Assembly (NCBI GenBank): GCA_900753135.1
Contig: CAADXZ010000110.1
Coordinates: 1-8,878, forward strand
DNA length: 8,878 nt
Source of the DNA: Clostridia bacterium
Lineage (GTDB): Bacteria > Bacillota > Clostridia > TANB77 > UBA1234
Direction of reading: 5' to 3'
In this document: one piece after another, positions 1 to 6,896 of the stretch
How positions within the stretch are numbered: the stretch's first letter is position 1
Layout of the letters: every line of letters starts with the position of its first letter
Notes under the pieces: generated by a model
What the model was told of the DNA's origin: nothing
Database searches by the model: none
The model's input: only the letters and a program-made list of their open reading frames with translations
Program-made: the position numbers and the translations under genes

Positions 1-445
1 ATATATATTTATATAGATAAATATCATACCCTACTTGCTTAATGGCATATTTATCATACTTGTTAAAATCCTGTGCAACTATTATCATCTTAGGATTATC
101 CCATTTAACCTTGACATTATTGCTGAATTTTTTTCTTGCTTCTAATTCAAAATCTCCCTTATGATTTACAAGCCAATCCATGTAAAATAGAGCTTGACTT
201 AATACAGCTTGGTTCTTATCAAATTTATATTCTATTATTATTGGATTTCCTTCAAAATCAATCGCAAGTGTGTCTAATCTACCAGAATGATCATCTGAAA
301 ATGGATATTCACTTGCAATAAATCTTACCTGAAACAATTCTTCTAAGTTTGTTTCACACAGATTTTGAAGTTCTTTTTCATTTTTTAAATGTTCAATCTC
401 TATCTTAGTAATTTTGTTTTTATCATTTATTCTAAAAAGAGCCAA
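1..445 (-). CDS. NucS/DUF91-like PD-(D/E)XK nuclease, 3' end missing
   Basis: An open frame of 148 codons runs from a TTG start at 445 off the left edge. The translation begins MALFRINDKNKITKIEIEHL if TTG is read as Met. It is preceded by AAGGAG eight bases upstream, and no ATG fits the conserved start. Residues 24-75 have the layout of the NucS/DUF91 (DUF5655-associated) nuclease domain: an ELQNLCETNLEELF helix, then GRLDTLAID with D58 and IIIEYK with E72 and K74, which make the PD-(D/E)XK metal-binding signature. Family members bind and cut DNA, but many bacterial versions are uncharacterised. The gene starts 25 nt after the HNH endonuclease stop, so it is probably the third gene of the restriction-modification operon. 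Whether it takes part in restriction is inference. The C-terminal part (in relatives often a DUF5655 domain) is outside the window. Confidence 0.75.
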   Translation of the reverse strand, partial: MALFRINDKNKITKIEIEHLKNEKELQNLCETNLEELFQVRFIASEYPFSDDHSGRLDTLAIDFEGNPIIIEYKFDKNQAVLSQALFYMDWLVNHKGDFELEARKKFSNNVKVKWDNPKMIIVAQDFNKYDKYAIKQVGYDIYLYKYI

Positions 446-470
446 CTCCTCATCTCCTTGCCTTTTCTAT

Positions 471-2054
471 TTATATTTGATATTGTTCTTTTAATTCTGC
501 AACGCTCAAGTATTGTGAAACAAAATTTGTTTTGTAGTAGTCCATTTTTGAATTTTTATCTTCATACACTTGTTTTCTTTGTGCAAGGAACTTCTTTGTT
601 CTTTCTGTTAGGATATCTTTTGGTATCTTATCACTATTCACAGTATCTACCAAAAATTTTTTAACCACCTCTTCTGTATTTAAGTAGAGAATAATTCTAC
701 CATCTTCCGAATCAAAACAATAATGGTGTCTATCAAACAATCCATGATGATTACTGCAAAGCCAAACTCCATTATCTCCCGAGTTAGCCATCATATACTT
801 TTTGTAAAATATTTCCTCCTTATGTGGATTGGTCTCATCAATTAATTCCTGCATATATGGTAATCGCATTATCGTATTGACATTAGCTGCAGACAGACTA
901 TTTATTTCTGATATTCCCCATAAATGAGCAGCTTCTAAAATATCTTCAATTTCGCAACCACATAAGCAACATTTCATAGGCACTCCTTTAGCTCTAATGT
1001 TATTCCTAAATAATTCTTGGTTTCTTATGACATTATTCTTCTTTGATATTTCATACTGATTTTTTTCTCTTTCAAACTGTTGTAATCTTTCTTCTGAAGT
1101 TTCGTAATGAACATCCAAGCCTATTTTCTCGAATAATCTTGTAATTGTTTCTGGAAAATCTTGAGTAAATTTATAATGTTCTTGTCCTAATCTAAAATTG
1201 AATTTTTCTTGAGAAAATAAAAATTCCAAATTTTTATTTTCTAATTTTGCTAATTCTATCAGTGTCCACATGGTGATGAAACTATCATATGCTTCTGCAC
1301 CAAGAGTTTTAAATGTATAGATATACTTTCTGTTATCCGATCTAGAAGTATATATTTCTTCATCATTATCTACTTCTTTACTAATATCATAATCCATATC
1401 TACACATTGCAAATAGGCAGGAACATTTCCCTCATTTCTTTTAGAAACATAAAGCATATCATTCATAAATTTATTGAATGATTCATATGACAAATCATTT
1501 TTTTGAACAATTCCCATCTCCTCATAATTCTTAAAATCTATATCATCAATATTAAGAATTTCAAAACCCAGTGTAGCAAGTTTTCTATACGTAACCAGAT
1601 TTGACTTATTTTTAGGGTAACTTTCGTCAGTATCAAGCAAATAAAAAAATAGCTTAACCTTTTCATTAGTTGTTTTGGTATCAATGTAGTATTCAAATAT
1701 TTTATTGATTCCTTGATATAAATATGTATTTGAGTGATAATTTAGAATCCCATAAGTATTACTTTTTCCTAATCGTTCACTTTCCAATTTTTTATCCAAA
1801 TCATAGTTTGTGTTACTTACTCCTATTATGTATTTTATATTTCCATCCTCAAAAACAGAGATGGTTCTACTATGATTTCCATTAGGAGCTCTCTGTGCTT
1901 GAATACTATCTCCTGCTAATTCAAGCCATTTGACTTTTATATCATTCTCATCAATAATAATATGATCTTTTTTGTATGCCATCATTATCGCTTTTTTATA
2001 GAATTGTTTATATGTTTCTTTATTGCAACTAAACATTCTAGCTTCAATTTCCAT
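471..2054 (-). CDS. HNH restriction endonuclease (type II, probable)
   Basis: This 527-aa protein has a C-terminal HNH nuclease domain of the HNH_2 type at about residues 355-450. It shows a C362/C365 pair in MKCCLCGC, EAAH with H377, and NGVWLCSNHHGLFD with N428 and H436/H437. The first H and the last N/H residues would bind the metal and activate water for DNA cleavage. Residues 1-350 match nothing I recognise and probably hold the DNA-recognition part. The ATG at 2054 is preceded by GAGGTG with five bases between. The methyltransferase gene ends only 10 nt upstream, and its stop overlaps this ribosome-binding site, so translation of the two is probably coupled. The pairing with a two-domain methyltransferase makes this the restriction subunit by context. 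The target sequence cannot be read from the protein. It is intact, with no frameshift seen. Confidence 0.82.
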   Translation of the reverse strand: MEIEARMFSCNKETYKQFYKKAIMMAYKKDHIIIDENDIKVKWLELAGDSIQAQRAPNGNHSRTISVFEDGNIKYIIGVSNTNYDLDKKLESERLGKSNTYGILNYHSNTYLYQGINKIFEYYIDTKTTNEKVKLFFYLLDTDESYPKNKSNLVTYRKLATLGFEILNIDDIDFKNYEEMGIVQKNDLSYESFNKFMNDMLYVSKRNEGNVPAYLQCVDMDYDISKEVDNDEEIYTSRSDNRKYIYTFKTLGAEAYDSFITMWTLIELAKLENKNLEFLFSQEKFNFRLGQEHYKFTQDFPETITRLFEKIGLDVHYETSEERLQQFEREKNQYEISKKNNVIRNQELFRNNIRAKGVPMKCCLCGCEIEDILEAAHLWGISEINSLSAANVNTIMRLPYMQELIDETNPHKEEIFYKKYMMANSGDNGVWLCSNHHGLFDRHHYCFDSEDGRIILYLNTEEVVKKFLVDTVNSDKIPKDILTERTKKFLAQRKQVYEDKNSKMDYYKTNFVSQYLSVAELKEQYQI

Positions 2055-2064
2055 TTCATCACCT

Positions 2065-3942
2065 CTAATAATTTATAATAATTACCTCCTGCCTGTCCTG
2101 TCTATTTCGCAATGTCAATTTATCATTTTTAATAACTTTAAATTTATTCTTTTTAATCCACTTTGATAAGCTTGTATTTTCTTTATTATTTCTATCTACC
2201 ATGTTTGATAACATAAATTTAACACCTTTTTCATCAAGCCTTGATAAAAACTCCAATAATTCTTGTTCCTGTTTCTCATCCCAGCCATTGAAACCCCTTT
2301 TTCCATCGTTGTATGCACCACAACTTATTAAATATGGTGGATCACAATAAACGAAGTCCTTCTTTTCAATTTCTTCTTCTAATTTCTTATAATCCATTGA
2401 TTTGAATACTATATTCATATTTTTTGTTTTGTAAGAATACGAAACCAATTTTTCGAGCATTTCTTGATTGTATCCTGAATTTCCACAAGGATTATTAAAC
2501 TCCAGATTACTGTTAAATCTAATCTGATGTTCAAAACCAAAGCAGATTAATAAGTACAAGTCTAAAGGATTTCTGCTCCCTTTCTCCATAGCATTATACT
2601 TACTTCTAAATGCGATATATGTTTCTTTATTTTTCTTTTCAAGTTTATTCTTCTCTATTGTTTTTTCTATGTATTGATATGTTTTAACAAAATTATCATG
2701 TGTAATTTTCTCCAACAGATCTCTTACCACCCAATTTATATCGTTATAGACAACCTTGTTTGCATTTACATTAATTGATACTGTTGCACCACCACCAAAC
2801 AAATCGTAGAATGTACTTATCTTTTGAGGAAGGTTATCTATTATCAGGGGGAGTACATCCCATTTCCCTCCAATGTAATTTAATGGTGAAATATATAATG
2901 GCTTTTCTTTTTTTTCTATATAGAATAACCATTCATAATGTTTATCTCCTTTTGTGTTTTCTTTAATTTCACGATTTACAGCTCTTGTACTTTTGTATTT
3001 TACAAAATCAATCGCTCTAAATTCATAAGTTCCTTCCTTTGAGTATCTCTTTAATGTTTTTTCTATAAACTCTTTTGACATTATACCAGCATCACTATAA
3101 CTAAATACTATATGTTTGAATCTTGCATTTGCTATTAGTTTTTCAAATTCTTCATGGACATTTCCTTTTTTGCACCATAACGAAATCTGATTGCCATTAT
3201 CTCTGTGAGCACCTATTCCATGCGTTTCAGGCATATCATTTCTTGCAATTGTTTCCAATACATGATATTGGCTAATGTATTGCGTTGGAGTATAAGGTGG
3301 ATCAATATATAAGATATCACCACTAATTTTTGTAATCAAATCATTTACATCCAATATATATACCTCATTTTGATATTTTGCTTGTTTTTCTGTTTCTAAT
3401 GGTATAAATTCCATTTTCTTTATAGCACGAGGATCCCACTTCTTTAAGTAGGCTGAATAAACTCCTGCAACATTTGCAACCTTACTTACACTTTCAATAA
3501 GACTTCCTATTAAGTAATATTTTTCGTTTTCATCGATTAGTTTAACATTAAACCAATCATCTATTGTGTTTCTTATATAGTCTATCATCTTTGCATTTTC
3601 ATCCGAAAAATATTGTCTGCCAGATATTTCTGGTGCAAATGTGTTGTAACAAAAGCCAATCTTATAATTTGCTGTATCTGCATTATTAAAATAGTCAAAT
3701 GGACTGAACCCTAGTTTCGTAAAAAAGTTTTCGTTATATTTTAGTTTCCCATTTGATATAACATATGACATATATAACGTGTCATTTGCTATAATTTCGT
3801 ATCTATCCTTAAAGTAATCTCCAACTGTACAAGTGCCTGCAAATAAATCACAAAAGCTTAAGCCTTTTTTATCGATTTTTTTGTCCTTTAATAGTATATC
3901 TATTTCAGCTAATAACTTAGCTTTATTTCCAATAAACCTCAT
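2065..3942 (-). CDS. Two-domain adenine-specific DNA methyltransferase (M.FokI-like fusion)
   Basis: This 625-aa protein carries two complete class D12 N6-adenine methyltransferase domains in tandem. The N-terminal half has motif X MRFIGNKAKLL (1-11), motif I DLFAGTCTVG (32-41) and motif IV DPPY (214-217) followed by TPTQYISQYHVLE. The C-terminal half repeats the plan with NYIGGKWDVLP (355-365), DLFGGGATV (380-388) and DPPY (534-537). Motif I binds S-adenosylmethionine and DPPY holds the flipped adenine. Fusions of this kind (M.FokI is the classic case) protect asymmetric type IIS sites, each half methylating one strand. That role here is inferred from architecture and from the HNH endonuclease gene 10 nt downstream. 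In the N-terminal motif I a Cys (C38) stands where Gly is usual. The ATG at 3942 has GGAAGTG upstream, and the product starts at the conserved motif X, which supports this start. Confidence 0.9.
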   Translation of the reverse strand: MRFIGNKAKLLAEIDILLKDKKIDKKGLSFCDLFAGTCTVGDYFKDRYEIIANDTLYMSYVISNGKLKYNENFFTKLGFSPFDYFNNADTANYKIGFCYNTFAPEISGRQYFSDENAKMIDYIRNTIDDWFNVKLIDENEKYYLIGSLIESVSKVANVAGVYSAYLKKWDPRAIKKMEFIPLETEKQAKYQNEVYILDVNDLITKISGDILYIDPPYTPTQYISQYHVLETIARNDMPETHGIGAHRDNGNQISLWCKKGNVHEEFEKLIANARFKHIVFSYSDAGIMSKEFIEKTLKRYSKEGTYEFRAIDFVKYKSTRAVNREIKENTKGDKHYEWLFYIEKKEKPLYISPLNYIGGKWDVLPLIIDNLPQKISTFYDLFGGGATVSINVNANKVVYNDINWVVRDLLEKITHDNFVKTYQYIEKTIEKNKLEKKNKETYIAFRSKYNAMEKGSRNPLDLYLLICFGFEHQIRFNSNLEFNNPCGNSGYNQEMLEKLVSYSYKTKNMNIVFKSMDYKKLEEEIEKKDFVYCDPPYLISCGAYNDGKRGFNGWDEKQEQELLEFLSRLDEKGVKFMLSNMVDRNNKENTSLSKWIKKNKFKVIKNDKLTLRNRQDRQEVIIINY

Positions 3943-3979
3943 TTTTTCACTTCCACTTCTTTTGTATATCTATGCCATT

Positions 3980-4009
3980 ACTATATCATAATTTTCACCT
4001 CAAAGTCTA
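3980..4009 (-). promoter_or_regulatory. Candidate promoter P1 of the restriction-modification operon
   Basis: On the minus strand TAGACT (4009-4004) and TATAGT (3985-3980) are separated by 18 bases. Transcription would start about 25-30 nt before the methyltransferase start codon. Both hexamers are imperfect, so this is a moderate candidate only. No controller (C) protein gene or C-box was recognised. Confidence 0.3.
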
Positions 4010-4114
4010 CCGAATACAAGTATTTTTAGTAATTTATTGTCTAATTTTATCTATTATGTGTCTGTGGAGTTGAAAATACAATGTTTGGCATTTCACCTCT
4101 ATCAATGCATATTT

Positions 4115-4143
4115 TCCATATTTTCCGTGTCGGTGACTGTCAA
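4115..4143 (-). promoter_or_regulatory. Candidate promoter P2 of the restriction-modification operon
   Basis: On the minus strand a perfect TTGACA (4143-4138) is followed after 17 bases by TATGGA (4120-4115). The -35 hexamer lies inside one of two tandem 11-bp repeats, so a second TTGACA lies 11 bp further upstream. The -10 match is weak. It would give a leader of about 160 nt before the methyltransferase gene. Confidence 0.28.
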
Positions 4144-4155
4144 ATGACTGTCAAA
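4134..4155 (+). repeat. Tandem 11-bp repeat TGACTGTCAAA x2
   Basis: TGACTGTCAAA occurs twice without a gap at 4134-4144 and 4145-4155, about 75 bp beyond the 3' end of the tRNA fragment. Short tandem repeats this close to a tRNA-type attachment core are often arm-type binding sites for a tyrosine integrase, but no integrase is present to support this. On the other strand each copy contains TTGACA, so a promoter or operator role is an alternative. Confidence 0.6.
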
Positions 4156-4179
4156 TCCACTCATTTTAGAGTAGAAGAC

Positions 4180-4217
4180 AAAAAAATAAAACCTTGCAAG
4201 CCGTATGCCTGTAAGGT
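4180..4217 (-). terminator. Factor-independent terminator after the tRNA fragment
   Basis: On the minus strand the arms ACCTTACAGGC and GCTTGCAAGGT form an 11-bp stem with one A-C mismatch and a five-base loop (ATACG). A T-rich run, TTTTATTTTTTT, follows. It starts about 14 nt after the tRNA 3' CCA, where the terminator of a tRNA transcript is expected. It would also stop the minus-strand gene series from reading into the restriction-modification operon. Confidence 0.75.
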
Positions 4218-4230
4218 CTTATCAAATTTT

Positions 4231-4275
4231 TGGTTGCGGGGGGAGGACTCGAACCTCCGACCTTTGGGTTATGAG
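4231..4275 (-). other. 3' half of an initiator tRNA-fMet(CAT) gene; probable att core
   Basis: Read on the minus strand, this is a tRNA from the anticodon loop to the CCA end. The parts in order are: loop CTCATAA with anticodon CAT, 3' anticodon stem CCCAA, variable loop AGGTC, a T arm with GGAGG/CCTCC stem and TTCGAGT loop, acceptor strand CCCCGCA, discriminator A, and CCA at 4233-4231. The CTCATAACCC block and the ACCCCGCA-type end with A72 fit bacterial initiator tRNA rather than elongator tRNA-Met. The expected 5' anticodon stem (TTGGG) is replaced by AAATA from 4276 on, and no acceptor 5' strand is present, so the gene is incomplete. A break at the anticodon loop with a perfect 3' half is the usual form of an attachment-site copy left by an integrative element. 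By that logic the element lies to the right (above 4275) and an intact tRNA lies beyond its far end. Confidence 0.85.
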
Positions 4276-4287
4276 TATTTCACCTAC

Positions 4288-4614
4288 TCACATCTTCATT
4301 TTCAATCTTTTTACCTCTTCACATTTCTCCAACCACTTTACTTCTTTTCCTATCTTTTTCGCATACTCAATCTCTGCTATGGTGCTTTCTCCAACATATC
4401 CACCAACATTTACAACAAAGATTTCGTCTGATAGTTCTATTCTTTTTAGTTGTTCTTTTTTTAGTCGTTTTATTTCTTCATCAGTAATCTCTGGATGTTG
4501 AGTCACCATGTATACTGGTGTGAGTACACAATCACCGTCAAGTGCTAGTTTTTCTGCTATTTTCATCATTTCATCTTGAAATTTCATGCTTCCGCATAGT
4601 GTTACGACTTTCAT
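4288..4614 (-). CDS. Nucleoside 2-deoxyribosyltransferase-like protein
   Basis: This 108-aa Rossmann-like protein opens with a beta strand and loop MKVVTLCGSMKF and has later SDEIFVVNVGGYVGESTIAE followed by IEYAKKIGK. The layout matches the nucleoside 2-deoxyribosyltransferase-like superfamily. In the enzymes, the Glu after this small-residue loop is the nucleophile that takes the sugar; E81 is the best candidate here. It is shorter than the typed enzymes (about 150 aa), so a substrate should not be assumed. Relatives of this fold also occur in bacterial conflict systems as nucleotide-acting modules. The ATG at 4614 has GAGGAG eight bases upstream. Its stop lies 12 bp from the broken tRNA, so it is the outermost gene of the inferred element. 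It is last in the minus-strand series, 61 nt after the broken gene. Confidence 0.68.
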   Translation of the reverse strand: MKVVTLCGSMKFQDEMMKIAEKLALDGDCVLTPVYMVTQHPEITDEEIKRLKKEQLKRIELSDEIFVVNVGGYVGESTIAEIEYAKKIGKEVKWLEKCEEVKRLKMKM

Positions 4615-4675
4615 TTAATTTTCTCCTCATATACATTCTAACTTTTGCATTATCATAGTATATTTTTCACTAAAT

Positions 4676-5612
4676 CTATTTTATTATTCCTTTTGCCATT
4701 TCCATTGGTGTATATCCTCCAAGTATATATTGTGGATAGTTGTTGTACCATTCTTGGAACAATGATATAAATTGGATTGTTTCTTCTGATGTTTCAAATT
4801 CGCATATTTCCATCAGTATGCTTAATACATCTCGCCCGATTTCATTATCTTTTCAAACATGTATTCGCCACCTATAGCACCTGCATTTTTTAGATAGTTA
4901 TATAGCCTTTGTGCTGCAGGCGTCCATAAGATCTCTTTTCTACTTAATGTATCTTTTTCTCTAAATATTTTATATTGAAAATTTCTATACTCTTGTTCTT
5001 GTATTATCTCATTTATATCTACGTATTCCGGTTCTAAATAAGTTATAAAGTTTTGTTTTACTTTTGTATTTTTCCAATTTATCTTTATTCTTTTAATGTC
5101 TAAATTTAGATTTAATCTTTCATAATATAACTCGTCTAATTTTTTTCTGATATTATTTCTTTCATGTATATTGATAATTGTTTTCTTACAACTTCGATGT
5201 CGACTACGCCATAAGAGTATAACATTCCCATTGTTAAATTTTCTATTTTTCCGTATCTTTCAGCTTTTTTCCTGTTTTCATCTGTAAATAACTTTTTTAA
5301 CTTTTCTAGCACATCTCCATTAACGTAGTATGTTCTTTCATTTTCTTTTACTTTCATTACCATTATCATCATTTCATACAAATAATGAACTGCACCATAT
5401 TTTTTCAAATCAAAATACTTGTTATCAAACTCCTCTATATTGTTACTTTTCTTAACATATTCTATTAAATCTTCAAATGCTTGATATGATGCGTATGGTA
5501 ACAACTTAATCAGCTCTTTTTCTTCTGTTTTTTCATATATTTCTGGCACCATTTTTAATATATTTTCTTTTGTTGTTGTTTCTTTAATGTTGTTATTTAA
5601 AACAAATAACAT
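4676..5612 (-). pseudogene. Gene broken by two single-A losses; product unrecognised (about 312 aa restored)
   Basis: Three consecutive open segments in different frames make one protein-like sequence. Segment one is 158 codons from ATG 5612 and stops at 5136, just after a run of seven A (5146-5140, minus strand). Adding one A gives ...ISEKKLDELYYERLN and continues to a stop at 4822. Before that stop, adding one A to the four-A run at 4853-4850 gives MFEKKDNEIGRDVLSILM and continues to a TAG at 4676. The restored product is hydrophilic and helical and ends FQEWYNNYPQYILGGYTP plus MEMAKGIIK. That tail reminds me of the ends of some clostridial SEC-C/YecA-type hypothetical proteins, but I cannot confirm it. 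Start 5612 has no good ribosome-binding site; an ATG at 5655 does. Alternatives are sequencing error in A-runs, or -1 ribosomal frameshifting at the first site (heptamer A AAA AAT). The second break makes decay more likely. Confidence 0.72.
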
Positions 5613-5655
5613 CGCATCTTTTTGATACGTCTATTTTTCCTGTATATTCCTTCAT
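5593..5655 (-). CDS. 20-aa leader ORF or displaced true start of the broken gene
   Basis: ATG at 5655 is preceded by AAGGTG four bases away, a much better ribosome-binding site than that of ATG 5612. It encodes MKEYTGKIDVSKRCDVICFK and stops at 5593, overlapping the start of the 158-codon segment in another frame. Removing one base near 5596-5598 would join it to that segment, so it may be the original N-terminus with a third frameshift. It may instead be a coupled leader peptide. A weak 6-bp inverted repeat (ATAACA/TGTTAT, 5666-5683) lies just upstream of the ribosome-binding site. Confidence 0.3.
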   Translation of the reverse strand: MKEYTGKIDVSKRCDVICFK

Positions 5656-5697
5656 TTTTCACCTTATAACACTTTAATGTTATATTATCCTTTTCCC

Positions 5698-5907
5698 CTA
5701 CGCTCCCCACTTTTCTAGTATTTTTGCCATTTCTTTTTCTAGTTCTTTTTCTTTTTTTACTGCTTCTTCGCGATTTTCTAATCCTTCTAACATGTTCATT
5801 TCATAGTATATCTTGCACACTTGTAATGCATCTTTTAGATATGTTCCAATGTTCATTGCTACTGGTTTTATGGCAACGAATTTTTTTATTTTTTCGTATA
5901 ATTCCAT
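5698..5907 (-). CDS. Small hypothetical protein, 69 aa
   Basis: I do not recognise this protein. It is short and soluble by appearance. Residues 1-40 are mildly hydrophobic and helical with YEKIKKF and YLKDALQVCKIYYEMNM. Residues 41-66 are strongly charged, alternating E and K, and likely form a single amphipathic or coiled-coil helix. It has no signal peptide, Cys pair or membrane helix. The start at 5907 is well supported by AAAGGAG seven bases upstream. The preceding 290-aa gene ends only 13 nt earlier, so the two are almost certainly co-transcribed, and a role as a small partner of that protein is a reasonable guess. It lies 42 nt before the ATG at 5655, in the same orientation. Confidence 0.6.
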   Translation of the reverse strand: MELYEKIKKFVAIKPVAMNIGTYLKDALQVCKIYYEMNMLEGLENREEAVKKEKELEKEMAKILEKWGA

Positions 5908-5920
5908 CTCTTTTCTCCTT

Positions 5921-6793
5921 TTATTTTGTTTCTCTTTCGATTTTTGGTAAGTCCAGCAAGGCTTGTACTCCCGGTATGTTTTGAGTTTTTATATCTCCTA
6001 TATTTCCTACGTTTAGTTGGTTTATTGCATTTATGTCTTCTTTGAATCTCTGTGGCAAGCTATCGTACAGCATTGTCATTACTCCTTCTGAACCACCATA
6101 GTGAAGTGATATTTTTCCGATTTGTGAGAGTTTAACTGTAAGTGTTGGATATGCATGTCCATCTTTTTTGGATGGTGCTTTTGCAAATCTGCATTCTATT
6201 TTTTTGTTTGATATTTTATTGTGGTCGTATAGTGCGGTTATTAAATATGCTATCATTTGATGCTTACATTCATACGCTTCTGCTACTTCTTCTATGTCGC
6301 TTGTAGAATGCGCAATTCTGTTGGCTAATGTTCCCGTTAATGCGAACAAGTTGATTGTCGATTTTAGTTTTTCTGGTTCTATATTTATTTTTTGTATATT
6401 TCCATCCTCATCATATTCAATTGCTGGTTTTTGCTCATTTAATAATTCGCTATATTTTGATTTATACAATATTTTTAGTGGCATCTTTATTCTATCCACA
6501 ATTCCACATTTTGTGAAATCAACATCATGAAGCAGGCTTATATCTTCTATTTCTTTATTTTCATTTTGCTTGATTAGTTCTTTTCTTATTGCTTCTAATC
6601 TTTCTTGCCATTTCCCATTTTTGTCATCAAATGACTGTATATAACCTATTAGTGTCCCTCGTTCATTTTCTCGTATTGGTTCACTATTTTCGTTTTCGCC
6701 GCTTCCAAATCTAATTTCAAAATATCTATCTAGATACTTCATAAGTTGTTTGTCTATGTCTTTCCAATATGTATTTATATGACTAAATGACAT
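5921..6793 (-). CDS. Hypothetical protein, 290 aa
   Basis: I do not recognise this protein. The N-terminus (MSFSHINTYWKDIDKQLMKY) is followed by a charged helical region to about residue 90. Then comes LLHDVDFTKCGIVDRIKMPL, and a central helical stretch with LFALTGTLANRIAHSTSDIE (about 150-169). The C-terminal half looks like beta strands: TLTVKLSQIGKISLHYGGSE, and it ends in a Gln/Asn/Ile-rich tail. No membrane helix, signal peptide or catalytic motif was seen. The start is supported by GAGGTG five bases before the ATG at 6793. It is followed after 13 nt by the 69-aa gene and preceded by the DUF898-type gene 103 nt upstream. It is the largest gene of the right-hand series, so any shared function probably centres on it. 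Confidence 0.7.
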   Translation of the reverse strand: MSFSHINTYWKDIDKQLMKYLDRYFEIRFGSGENENSEPIRENERGTLIGYIQSFDDKNGKWQERLEAIRKELIKQNENKEIEDISLLHDVDFTKCGIVDRIKMPLKILYKSKYSELLNEQKPAIEYDEDGNIQKINIEPEKLKSTINLFALTGTLANRIAHSTSDIEEVAEAYECKHQMIAYLITALYDHNKISNKKIECRFAKAPSKKDGHAYPTLTVKLSQIGKISLHYGGSEGVMTMLYDSLPQRFKEDINAINQLNVGNIGDIKTQNIPGVQALLDLPKIERETK

Positions 6794-6896
6794 TTCATCA
6801 CCTCATCCTTTTCTTCATTCCGCCTTGGTATTTCTGCATTATTTTTCTTCTATTTTTGACTACTCTATTTTTTCAATTTGAATTTTTGCATGGTTT

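Noticed and set aside
389..664. Plus-strand hydrophobic frame of 91 codons, and a 61-codon frame at 136-321
   Set aside because: Both are antisense to the nuclease genes. The apparent hydrophobicity comes from reading T-rich complements of A-rich coding DNA.
4047..4091. 14-codon minus-strand frame MPNIVFSTPQTHNR upstream of the restriction operon
   Set aside because: GAGGTG is only two bases from the ATG, too close for good initiation, and nothing else supports a leader peptide.
4081..4501. Two overlapping plus-strand open frames of 116 and 98 codons
   Set aside because: They are read across the antisense of the tRNA fragment and give the well-known false peptides WLRGEDSNLRPLGYE and GCGGRTRTSDLWVMS, which recur in databases wherever tRNA genes are translated.
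5724..5984. Plus-strand frame of 86 codons with a Leu/Phe-rich start resembling a signal peptide
   Set aside because: It is antisense to the 69-aa gene and the end of the 290-aa gene, with no ribosome-binding site.
6794..6896. Tiny minus-strand frames MQKFKLKK and MQKYQGGMKKRMR between the DUF898-type and 290-aa genes
   Set aside because: Neither has a ribosome-binding site of note. The second ends at the start of the next gene, but it is too short to claim.
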